A DNA stretch of 64,000 nt from positions 248,001-312,000 of the forward strand of contig JAIUOC010000001.1 in the NCBI GenBank assembly GCA_020161265.1, in the 5' to 3' direction. The stretch is from Chloroflexota bacterium. GTDB lineage: Bacteria; Chloroflexota; Chloroflexia; Chloroflexales; Herpetosiphonaceae. The notes below the pieces were generated by a model. The model was not told the origin of the DNA. It was given only the letters and a program-made list of their open reading frames with translations, and did not search any database. The position numbers were made by a program, and so were the translations under genes. Below are positions 33,851 to 41,605 of the stretch, piece after piece; position 1 is the first letter of the stretch; each line of letters begins with the position of its first letter.

Positions 33851-34995
33851 TTAGCTGGTAGATGCGTTAATTTCAAGCGTTCGTAGCGCTGATTCAGCTT
33901 CTTGTTGTAATGTGCCATGGGTAAGATCGCGGCAACGCTGATACCAAACGAGACTTTCCGTTGGATTCTGAGTAGTGCCTATACCGTGCTGGTATTGATA
34001 GGCCAAATTATATTGGGCTGCTGGTAAGCCCTTGTGGGCTGCTTGGTAGTTCCAATGGAAGGCTTGAGGATATAAGTGAAGTTCATTGAGATACAGCAAG
34101 CCTAACATAAACATGGCTTCGGGATGGCCTACTTCGGCGGCTTGCTTAAACCATTGGCTTGCCTCAGCGTAATTTTGCTCAACGTCTTCACCCTTATAAT
34201 AGAGCATCCCTAGGAGCATTTGAGCCTCAATGTAGCCAGCTTCGGCGGCGATCCGCAAATGAGGTACATCCGCCCAAGCTCGTAATCTGCCAACGGGTGT
34301 TTTTGGGCAGCGGCTTGTTGTAACCAATAGAGGCCTTGGTGTGAGTCTTGTTCGAGGCCTTGGCCATAGCTATAGCATTTACCTAGCTCGAATTGGGCCA
34401 AGGCGAAATTCTGGGCAGCTGCCTGTTGAAATAGCCCCACTGCTTGTTGTAAATCTTTGGCAACGTATTCGCCGTCGCTATACATCAACCCAAGCGAATA
34501 TTGGCCCTCACTATTGCCTTGGGCTGCAGCTTGCGAGAACCAATCAAACGCTTTATCGAGCCGAATTTCGCCGCCTTTCCCTTCTTGATAAAGGCGGCCT
34601 ACGGCAGTCATTGCTGGTGTGGCTCCGCTTTGGGCTGCCATTTCTAAATAAACGATTGCTTGGGCTTCAGATTGGACAACCCCTGTGCCCGAAAGGTACA
34701 TACTGGCGATATTCCATTGGGCTTGGACATGGCCATGATTGGCTGCTTGCTCGTACCAATATGCGGCTTGTGGCAGATTTTGAGCAATATTATTGCCAAA
34801 ATGGTACGATTGGCCTAGCAAAAATTGCGCATCCACAATATTATTTTCGGCAGCAAGTTTCCAATAATGGAGCGCTTGATGCTGGTTGATCGCCACCCCC
34901 CAGCCCATACTATAAGCCATGCCTAACAGAAATTGAGCTGAGCCATGCCCTTCTTGGGCTTGTTCTGTAAGTTGATCAATATCTAGTTGCATCAT
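33851..34995 (-). pseudogene. Sel1-repeat protein gene interrupted by a frameshift/deletion
   Basis: Two overlapping frames (34995 to 34210 and the open frame ending at 33851) each encode consecutive Sel1 repeats (AAAQGNSEGQYSLGLMYSDGEYVAKDLQQA, split here as AAAQGNSEGQYSLGLMY and so on). The first frame breaks after ELGRMYL; the second resumes at RIAAEAGYIEAQMLLGMLYYKG, skipping most of one repeat. A deletion with a frame change near 34250-34270 explains this. The intact ancestor would have about 9 repeats and act as a scaffold. An assembly error is possible; otherwise the gene is broken or gives a truncated protein. Confidence 0.65.
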
Positions 34996-35043
34996 CCTGC
35001 TCTTTGACTAAAGCGATCTGTTCACCTGTAAAGCCTGCTAGGA

Positions 35044-35820
35044 TTAGTGATGATCTAAGATGTAACGTTCTTCGCCAGTTTGATTATTAGTCTTGATCCA
35101 TTTTCGATCCGCTGATCCCAAGGTTAGCTTGATCCGTTGTAGTTGTGAATCTGACAGGGTTTCGAGCTCGGATTTGGCAATCAAGATCATACATTCGGGT
35201 AAATCGACCTCTTCGCTTGATAGCTGTTCTAAGTGCGGTGCTGTGGTTGAATTTGATTGTTGTAAAATCATTTGCAGGGCATCGCGCAGGGTTTGAGTTG
35301 GTTGTTGCCCTACGCGTTGATAAATGGCAGTGTCGATTGCAATCATAAATTCAGGTACTGCGGTTTTGGCTGCAATCGCGTAAAAAAAATTCTCAAGCGC
35401 AAAAGCAATGGTTGCAGCTGAAGTTGCCTGATCGGTCCAAGCAACATTTTGGATCGCACTTAACAGGTTGGGAAGGCTGTTTTGCCAAGTATCTGCAACT
35501 TGGGCATGTTGGCTAAAAAGTTTGGCTATTTCGTTATCTGCCGTAAGCTCATTCAATAATATTTGAGTTTGGTCTAACATTGCCTGTTTCGCCTGTGAAT
35601 GATCCTCTGAACTTTGCTCGTTGCTACTTGAGGCAATTGCAAAGCATAGATCCAACTCGATATCCTTAATATGCATTCTAGGAATCGGAAAGCCTTTTAG
35701 ATATTCATGTTGTAAGTAATGTTTGGCCAAATGTGCACTAGTTTGATCGGCAATCGCCCGTGATTTCATGATGTCGTGTAGAATAGCGCTAAGCAATTGT
35801 TTTAATGTTGTCTGAGCCAT
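35044..35820 (-). CDS. DUF2589-partner-like protein
   Basis: 258 residues. The N-terminus (TTLKQLLSAILHDIMKSRAIADQTSAHLAKHYL, then FPIPRMHIKDIELDLCFAIAS) resembles the proteins that accompany DUF2589 genes, with a helical start and an F-x-I-P-R strand. The rest is helical and acidic. No catalytic motif, signal or membrane segment. It is 94 bp downstream of the DUF2589 gene, so the two are likely a functional pair. Confidence 0.55.
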   Translation of the reverse strand: MAQTTLKQLLSAILHDIMKSRAIADQTSAHLAKHYLQHEYLKGFPIPRMHIKDIELDLCFAIASSSNEQSSEDHSQAKQAMLDQTQILLNELTADNEIAKLFSQHAQVADTWQNSLPNLLSAIQNVAWTDQATSAATIAFALENFFYAIAAKTAVPEFMIAIDTAIYQRVGQQPTQTLRDALQMILQQSNSTTAPHLEQLSSEEVDLPECMILIAKSELETLSDSQLQRIKLTLGSADRKWIKTNNQTGEERYILDHH

Positions 35821-35914
35821 GAAACGAACGATCTCCTAGCCAAAAAGAGCATAGCTTGATTAAACTATGCTCTTACGAATTTAATCGGCGAAATTGAAGA
35901 TTAAATGCCTATTG

Positions 35915-36601
35915 CTACGGTTTTGTTGTAGGGTTGGTTGTAGGGTTGGTTGTCGATTGCATACCTTGTTTAATTTGTTGGGTTTGGGCTTGGACTGATG
36001 CTGTCATGATTGTTTGGATCAGTGCTGCTTGCTGTTGTACCACTGTTGAAAAAATTCCAATGATTTGGCTCATCCCAGCAGGCATCTGATCTTGGACAGC
36101 ATGGACGGTTACTTTAAGGCTATACGTGTCGTCTGTAGTTTGATCATTTTGAAAAGTATTTTGATCAGAGACTGTAGCCTGCATACTACATTTTTCACCC
36201 CAACCCAAGAAACCGCCGCCCTCGCTTGAATTTTCCTCGGATTTGAACATAAAATCGTTGCTAATCTTAGTAACATTAGTGTCATGAAGATTCACATTCA
36301 GGTCAATTGTCATGTTATCGACCCTGATGAATGGGATCGGGATCATGGTAATGAGGGGAACTTTAATTTTGCTTTGATCGCCAAGGCTATCAGGCAGCCC
36401 TGCCACAACTTGTTGAAAATCAAACTCGACGGTTTTAAGCTTGGCAGGCTGGTTGTCTTGATAGGGTTCAAATGCAACCGATTGTAGGAAGTTTGCGGTT
36501 ACCCTAGCGGCTTGAGCTTGGGCGTTGATAACGGCAACGAGTGGACCTCCAATAATGTGCGAAAAATCGATGGCTGTTAGTTCTTTGCCTTGACTGAGCA
36601 T
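35915..36601 (-). CDS. DUF2589 family protein
   Basis: 228 residues. The family start is clear: DFSHIIGGPLVAVINAQAQAARVTANFLQSVAFEP, followed by KVPLITMIPIPFIRVDNMTIDLNVNLHD, a beta-rich core and a helical end (QTIMTASVQAQTQQIKQGM). The C-terminus is a short NPTT-type repeat (NPTTNPTTKP). Function unknown for the family. It is the first gene of the minus-strand module and lies next to an AT-rich stretch. Confidence 0.8.
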   Translation of the reverse strand: MLSQGKELTAIDFSHIIGGPLVAVINAQAQAARVTANFLQSVAFEPYQDNQPAKLKTVEFDFQQVVAGLPDSLGDQSKIKVPLITMIPIPFIRVDNMTIDLNVNLHDTNVTKISNDFMFKSEENSSEGGGFLGWGEKCSMQATVSDQNTFQNDQTTDDTYSLKVTVHAVQDQMPAGMSQIIGIFSTVVQQQAALIQTIMTASVQAQTQQIKQGMQSTTNPTTNPTTKP

Positions 36602-36874
36602 GAATTGCTCCCTTTCATGTGCAAAAACATATCACTACCATTATTGTAACGCGATGAAGGAATGCTGAATAGATTGATAAAATTATTGATGCGTTAATGT
36701 GAATCGAGGAGATTGAAAGTTATAACGCATACGATTAAATAGTTACAAACATATAACTTTTAAGTAAATTACTGATTAAATAATTCTCAGAAATATTTAA
36801 ATATATTTATGGCCTAGCACTATATTACTATCAATTGTAATAGAAGTCAACAGCAATATTTAAATCGCTTTAAA

Positions 36875-36900
36875 CGAACTGTTTAACCGCAATTAAGCTA
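36875..36900. repeat. Right copy of the direct repeat bounding the island
   Basis: Matches 32366-32390 at 24 of 26 aligned positions. Unlike the left copy it is not part of a gene. The terminator-like hairpin 19 bp beyond it may be the original thiD terminator, moved away by the insertion. Confidence 0.6.
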
Positions 36901-36918
36901 TTGATCAATATCGTGACA

Positions 36919-36946
36919 AAGTAGCCAGCACTATTTCTGGCTACTT
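36919..36946. terminator. Hairpin, possible displaced terminator of the thiamine operon
   Basis: Perfect 10-bp stem AAGTAGCCAG (36919-36928) with CTGGCTACTT (36937-36946), 8-nt loop, followed by GAGGTTTTG. It lies just right of the repeat copy. Confidence 0.55.
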
Positions 36947-37029
36947 GAGGTTTTGTAGAAATCTACTTCAATTTATCCCAACATTTAAATAAAGTTATTA
37001 ATCAAATTAGCTAATCTGAATTTGCAAAA

Positions 37030-37143
37030 ATGTATCGGTTTTTGAAAAAAGTGATATATCAGCTAGCTATCGCTTTTACTATCGCTTTGGCGGTTTATCA
37101 GGCTTGGGCAATTTGGCATACTAACGGCAGACACAGTGTTTGA
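37030..37143 (+). CDS. Possible small hydrophobic peptide upstream of the lanthipeptide precursors
   Basis: 37 codons from ATG 37030 to TGA 37141-37143. The product MYRFLKKVIYQLAIAFTIA followed by LAVYQAWAIW has a basic start and a hydrophobic helix, like a small membrane peptide or signal sequence. There is no clear SD, and the candidate promoter of lanA1 lies inside it, so it may be chance. Confidence 0.3.
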   Translation: MYRFLKKVIYQLAIAFTIALAVYQAWAIWHTNGRHSV

Positions 37144-37145
37144 TC

Positions 37146-37161
37146 TTTACTTGCAAGTAAA
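37146..37161. promoter_or_regulatory. Perfect 16-bp palindrome upstream of lanA1 (operator candidate)
   Basis: TTTACTTGCAAGTAAA is a perfect palindrome, 44 bp before the lanA1 start. A weak promoter (TTTATC 37094-37099, CATACT 37117-37122, 17-bp spacer) would start about 20 bp upstream of it, so a bound regulator could block transcription. Confidence 0.5.
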
Positions 37162-37204
37162 CCTCTCTCATCCTTCCGAACCTATTCAGAAAGGACATCC
37201 ATTC

Positions 37205-37357
37205 ATGGAAAACATCATGTTGATCGACGAAGAAGTAGTAAGTGTCGCTGAATTGCATAAATTTGAAGGCGAAGGCGATACTGCCGCTGATGCTGCTGAT
37301 TGCACCTGGACCTGTGCATGGACTTGTGGTTGGACGGGTGTCGTCGAACAACTCTAA
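37205..37357 (+). CDS. lanA1: Class IV-type lanthipeptide precursor 1
   Basis: 50 residues; ATG 37205 has AAAGGA 9-10 bp upstream. Leader (about 1-24) has VVSVAELHKFEGEG, with the amphipathic VxxL-type helix expected for synthetase recognition; an acidic stretch DTAADAAD precedes the core. The core is C33-T-W-T-C-A-W-T-C-G-W-T44-G and then VVEQL: three C-x-W-T units, three Cys and four Thr, no Ser in the core. Thr dehydration would give Dhb and methyllanthionine bridges. A near-identical second precursor follows 65 bp later. Which leader site is cut is not visible. Confidence 0.85.
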   Translation: MENIMLIDEEVVSVAELHKFEGEGDTAADAADCTWTCAWTCGWTGVVEQL

Positions 37358-37422
37358 TTTCGCATTAGTTCTCTTGTTGTTCTTTCTTGATTATCAGCTT
37401 TTAGTTTGTGAGGAATCTCTAC

Positions 37423-37575
37423 ATGGAAACCACTTTGTTGATCGACGAAGAAGTAGTAAGCGTCGCTGAATTGCACAAATTTGAAGGCGAAGGCGATACT
37501 GCTGCTGATGCTGCCGATTGTACCTGGACCTGCGCATGGACTTGCGCATGGACGGGTGTGGTTGAACAACAATAA
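37423..37575 (+). CDS. lanA2: Class IV-type lanthipeptide precursor 2
   Basis: 50 residues; GTGAGGA lies about 8 bp before ATG 37423. It differs from precursor 1 at only five positions (3, 4, 5, 42 and 50: TTL for NIM, A for G in the third repeat, Q for L at the end), so the core is C-T-W-T-C-A-W-T-C-A-W-T-G. Nucleotide identity extends through the gene, indicating recent tandem duplication. The pair may act as a two-component product or simply raise dose. A hairpin follows before the synthetase gene. Confidence 0.85.
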   Translation: METTLLIDEEVVSVAELHKFEGEGDTAADAADCTWTCAWTCAWTGVVEQQ

Positions 37576-37587
37576 AGATTCTCTTGC

Positions 37588-37617
37588 GAAGCTGGGGGCC
37601 GCATGGCTCCCAGCTTC
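37588..37617 (+). terminator. Hairpin between precursor and synthetase genes (partial terminator)
   Basis: A 13-bp stem with one G-T pair (37588-37600 with 37605-37617) and a GCAT tetraloop. No T-tract follows, so read-through is likely; such a structure commonly sets precursor mRNA far above synthetase mRNA. Confidence 0.7.
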
Positions 37618-37643
37618 ACTTGTTAAGGCTAAAGGAAGTTGCT

Positions 37644-40343
37644 ATGTCTGATCAATCAAGGAGTTCAAACGGTATTAAGCTTAATCTGCAAGAGCCGCTC
37701 CAGGCTTTAGTGGCGGAACATATCACAGCTCTGCCTGAGCGTCAGGTGGCGATTGATGGCCAATGGTTACAACTTGCTGGTTTGCCAGCATGTCGCCCGC
37801 CGCGCCAAGGCTGGAAATTGCATGTTTCTGCGACCCCTACCAGCGCCCTGCATGTGCTCCAACGCGTTTTACCAATTCTGCTTGCCGCTGGAGTTGAGTT
37901 CAAACTTAGCAAAAGCATTGCTTCGCTTGCAGTATTAAATGAAGGATTGCCTGGTCAGCGGAGTCAAGTAGGTAAGTTTATTACTGTTTATCCAGCGAAT
38001 GATCAACAGGCGGTTGATTTAGCCCAACAATTACATCAAGCAACCATTGGTTTGGCTGGGCCAGCGATTCCAAGTGATCAGGTGCTGGTTCCTCATAGTT
38101 TGGTTCACTATCGGTATGGTGGTTTTGCTCCGCATATGAGCGTTTCACCAGTTGGCGTGGTGATTCCACTGCTGCAGACTCCCGATGGCACAACGGTGCC
38201 CGATAAACGCGACCCTTGGTTTTCCAAGCCGGCTTGGGTAACTGACCCTTTTGAAGCTGCAGGGCTAACTCAACGCTCTAAGCCTCAGTCCGGCATGCTG
38301 GGAACACGCTATCGGATTCGCAAGGCGCTCCGCCAAACTGCGAAAGGTGGAGTCTATTTGGCCGATGATCGCTCGCTTAATCCGCCACGCTTAGTCGTGA
38401 TCAAAGAAGGGCGGCGTTTTGCCTGTACCGATAGTTACGATCGCGATGCGCGGGCGCGGATTCAGCATGAATATGCCATGTTGACCAAACTAAGCGCAAG
38501 TGGTTTTGTTACCCAAGTCTATCAACACTTCATCCAAGAAGATAATCATTTCCTTGTTTTAGAATATATTGAAGGCACTTCACTGCGTGCGTGGTTAACC
38601 CAGCGGAGTTTAATTGGCGAGGCTTTAAGCTTAAGTGAGATTGAGCAAATTGCCCAAACTCTCTGGTCGATGTTGAGCATAGCGCATGAACAGCATATCA
38701 TTTTACACGATTTCAATCCAAATAATATTATGGTGTGTCCTGATGGAAAACTTCGATTAATCGATCTTGAAATTAGCCATTGCCTTCAAGATGAAGCTCC
38801 AGCTTTTTATGGATGGACGCGTGGGTTTGCGCGTGATGCTAGCCGTAATTCCAAACATCAGTTAAGTTTTGCTGATGATTATTTTTCTTTTGGCGCAACG
38901 CTCTTCTTCTTATTAACCTTGACGAATCCGTTGATTGCCGCTGATCAGCAGCCCACAATGGATCGCTTTCGTCAATTGTTGTATCATTTGCGCCCCGATG
39001 CACCGCCCCATTTACGCGAATTAACCTTAGCCTTGCTGGCTACCAACGATCTTCAAGCAAAGCCAGTGGCTTCTGCGCAAATTACGAGCTACTTTAACGG
39101 TGCTCACACTGCTGCTGAGACTGGCTCAGTATTTCCCCTTCCTGATGCTCAAGCAACTGCCCATGCACTTGGAGCTTGGATACTCGAAACTGCCCAGCCT
39201 GATAATCCGCAAAGTTATTGGCCGCACGGTGGTGGTGGCTACACGATGTTGCCAATCTCAATTCAATATGGTGCTTCTGGCACAGGCCTTTTTCTGCTTG
39301 ATCTCTATCAAGCGACTGGCCAAGAGCACTTTTTGCTTGAGGCTGAGGCAGCGCTGGCCTGGTCATTAACTTGGATCGAGCGTAATCCGCATTTGGCGAC
39401 GATTCCTGGGCTCTATTTTGGCTGTGGCGGCGTGGCATGGTTGGCGATTGCGGTTGCCAAACAGCGCGGTTTAACTAACGCCCCAGTAGAATTACTGGCC
39501 CTGCTTGAACGGCTTGATCAGATGGAATGTCTGCATGCTGATTTGGCTCATGGCTTGGCTGGCTTAGGCTGGATCTATCTGGCGGCGGCCCAAGCGTTCC
39601 CGCAAGCCGAGTGGGTTGAGCGTGTCCGCACGATTGCTAAGCAGTTGGTCGAGCAGGCTGTGCCATTGCATGGTGGGATCGGCTGGGAATTAGTGATGGG
39701 TCAAGCGCCGGATATCCACTATGGCTACTCCCATGGGAATGCAGGCATTGGCAGTTTCTTAATTGCCGCTGCTGAATTAACCAATGATCCGCTTTTTGAT
39801 CTGCCGATTCAACAGGCTGCTCAAGCCTTGATTGATGCCCAGCTTACCGTGGCCCATGGTGCTGGAATTAGTTGGCCTCACTCAGTTCAGAATCAACTGG
39901 TCTGGCCGCATTTTTGTAATGGTGCTGGGGGCGTAAGTCTTTTTTGGTCGCGTCTCTATGCGTGGTCGGGCGAACAACGCTATGCTGATTTAGCTGAACA
40001 AGCGGCGATGAGTGTTTGGTTAGGCTGCCGAGGCGCTCCAGCAGGCATTTGCCATGGCATTGCTGGGGCTGGCCTCGCCTTAATCGAAGTTGCCAAGGCG
40101 ACCGGAAAGCCAATTTGGCGCGAACGAGCCGCCGATTTAGCCCAACTATTACTGTTGCGCGGCCATAATGCTGATGGCGTATATCTCTGGGAATCGGATG
40201 GCTCTGGCGCATTTAATGCCGATTTGATGGTTGGCAATGCTGGAGTTGGCGCATTTCTCCTACGGCTTAACCCCGCCATAGATCTAGCGCATCCTGTCGC
40301 ATTACCATTAACCAGTGCTGTAGCCGAGGAGCGTATCGGATGA
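37644..40343 (+). CDS. lanL: Class IV lanthipeptide synthetase (LanL: lyase-kinase-cyclase)
   Basis: 899 residues; AAAGGAAG lies 6 bp before ATG 37644. Lyase domain (about 50-215): WKLHVS with Lys 58 and His 60, then FKLSK (Lys 87), as in OspF/SpvC-type phosphothreonine lyases. Kinase (about 230-480): VVIKEG, EYIEGTSLRAWL, HDFNPNNIM (Asp 356) and LIDLE (Asp 374). LanC-like cyclase (about 515-890): LAHGLAG (His 636), FCNGAGG (Cys 758) and ICHGIAG (Cys 803, His 804). These are the three zinc ligands of LanC, absent from class III LanKC, so class IV is the better assignment. It phosphorylates and eliminates Thr/Ser, then forms thioether rings. Exporter and peptidase genes follow with 4-bp overlaps. 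Confidence 0.9.
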   Translation: MSDQSRSSNGIKLNLQEPLQALVAEHITALPERQVAIDGQWLQLAGLPACRPPRQGWKLHVSATPTSALHVLQRVLPILLAAGVEFKLSKSIASLAVLNEGLPGQRSQVGKFITVYPANDQQAVDLAQQLHQATIGLAGPAIPSDQVLVPHSLVHYRYGGFAPHMSVSPVGVVIPLLQTPDGTTVPDKRDPWFSKPAWVTDPFEAAGLTQRSKPQSGMLGTRYRIRKALRQTAKGGVYLADDRSLNPPRLVVIKEGRRFACTDSYDRDARARIQHEYAMLTKLSASGFVTQVYQHFIQEDNHFLVLEYIEGTSLRAWLTQRSLIGEALSLSEIEQIAQTLWSMLSIAHEQHIILHDFNPNNIMVCPDGKLRLIDLEISHCLQDEAPAFYGWTRGFARDASRNSKHQLSFADDYFSFGATLFFLLTLTNPLIAADQQPTMDRFRQLLYHLRPDAPPHLRELTLALLATNDLQAKPVASAQITSYFNGAHTAAETGSVFPLPDAQATAHALGAWILETAQPDNPQSYWPHGGGGYTMLPISIQYGASGTGLFLLDLYQATGQEHFLLEAEAALAWSLTWIERNPHLATIPGLYFGCGGVAWLAIAVAKQRGLTNAPVELLALLERLDQMECLHADLAHGLAGLGWIYLAAAQAFPQAEWVERVRTIAKQLVEQAVPLHGGIGWELVMGQAPDIHYGYSHGNAGIGSFLIAAAELTNDPLFDLPIQQAAQALIDAQLTVAHGAGISWPHSVQNQLVWPHFCNGAGGVSLFWSRLYAWSGEQRYADLAEQAAMSVWLGCRGAPAGICHGIAGAGLALIEVAKATGKPIWRERAADLAQLLLLRGHNADGVYLWESDGSGAFNADLMVGNAGVGAFLLRLNPAIDLAHPVALPLTSAVAEERIG

Positions 40344-41605
40344 AACAACCACTTTCAACCAGCCATGCATGGCGTTTGGTTATCGCAAGCCGCAACTTCC
40401 GCATTCTCTTTACGGCAGAGCTTGTATCAACCTTTGGCGATATTCTCTATAAATTGGCAATTATGTGGTTTATCTATCAGCGCACTGGCTCGGCGATGCA
40501 AACCGGTGGGGTGGCAATCGCTGGGCTGCTTGGCACATTACTGGTTGGCTTTTTGATTGGCACATTAGTTGATCGTTGGAATCGCAAAACTATTTTGGTG
40601 GTTGCCGATCTTGTGCGGGCGATCTTGGTAGCCAGTCTTGTGGTCGCGATGCTTTTCGCTGATCAGCCACCATTGTGGCTGTTTTATGGGGTAAGCTTTG
40701 CCCTGAGCATTGTTGGTATGTTTTTTGGCTCAGCGCGTAGTGCCGCCATGCCCGATCTACTGGCCTCGGAAACCTTGCTTGCCGCCAATATTGCCGCCAA
40801 TATGGCTAGCCGCATGATGGGTGTTGGGTTCACGGCGATTGCTGGCCTGCTGATCGCTTGGATTGGGCCTGAATGGGCCATGGGCTTGAATGCACTCTCA
40901 TTTGTTTTCTCAGCAGTTTGGTTATTATGGTTGCCATCTTTGGCGGCAACAACCCCTAAAGCACGGCGAGCTGTTACCCCTAAAGCCATCTGGCAAGATA
41001 TGCGCGAGGGGATCGATTATCTGCGTTTGAGCCATTTATTGGGCTTTTTGAGCAGTATTGTGATTGTGGTTAATTTTGGGAGTGCGCTCTATTCAACCCT
41101 AACACCAGCGCTGGTAACAACCGTGCTGAACGCAGACCCCAGTGTTTATGGCTTATTAAGCACAGCAAGCCTCATTGGTGGAATTATTGGCGGGTTGCTG
41201 CTTCAGATGGTGGGCCAAAAACTCAGCCTCAATCAATCAATCAGCCTTGGATTAATTGGCGCTAGCCTCAGTGCTTTGAGTTTAGGCTGGTCAACTTGGG
41301 TTCCGTTGAGCCTCTTTTTGACAACGACGATGAGCATGGCCTTGGTTTTTAATCAAATGCCAGTTTATACTGCGCTCCAACGAGAAACGCCGAGCCATCT
41401 GCGCGGGCGAGTTTTCAATCTTTTTGGCATGATCGCTAATATTGCTAATCCCCTAGGAATTGCGCTTGGCAGTGCGCTTGCCGACCAAATTGGGGTGCAA
41501 TGGGTCTATAGCATTGGGGCCGCTTTGGTGGCTTTTGGTGCTTGGCGGGCATTGTATTATCACAAGCCGCAACCAGACCCACGCTCTGAGGGAGCTTTAT
41601 TATGA
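40340..41605 (+). CDS. MFS exporter of the lanthipeptide cluster
   Basis: 421 residues, about 12 helices, ATG overlapping the synthetase stop by 4 bp. It has the enterobactin-exporter-like start RNFRILFTAELVSTFGDILYKLAIMWFIYQRTGSAMQ, GTLVDRWNRKTILVVADLVRA (motif A) and HLRGRVFNLFGMIANIANPLGIALGSALAD in the second half. Most lanthipeptide clusters use ABC exporters; use of an MFS protein is less usual. It probably exports the processed peptide or a precursor. Confidence 0.85.
   Translation: MKQPLSTSHAWRLVIASRNFRILFTAELVSTFGDILYKLAIMWFIYQRTGSAMQTGGVAIAGLLGTLLVGFLIGTLVDRWNRKTILVVADLVRAILVASLVVAMLFADQPPLWLFYGVSFALSIVGMFFGSARSAAMPDLLASETLLAANIAANMASRMMGVGFTAIAGLLIAWIGPEWAMGLNALSFVFSAVWLLWLPSLAATTPKARRAVTPKAIWQDMREGIDYLRLSHLLGFLSSIVIVVNFGSALYSTLTPALVTTVLNADPSVYGLLSTASLIGGIIGGLLLQMVGQKLSLNQSISLGLIGASLSALSLGWSTWVPLSLFLTTTMSMALVFNQMPVYTALQRETPSHLRGRVFNLFGMIANIANPLGIALGSALADQIGVQWVYSIGAALVAFGAWRALYYHKPQPDPRSEGALL

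Larger units (their letters stand above)
36602..37029. other. AT-rich gene-free stretch at the island edge
   Basis: About 430 bp with very high A+T. It holds the promoter region of the DUF2589 gene (not resolved), the right copy of the direct repeat at 36875 and the hairpin at 36919. No gene is supported. Confidence 0.5.

Noticed and set aside
37644..40343. Class III (LanKC) assignment for the lanthipeptide synthetase
   Set aside because: The LanC zinc ligands (FCNG Cys 758, CHG Cys 803/His 804) and His 636 are present; class III cyclases lack them.
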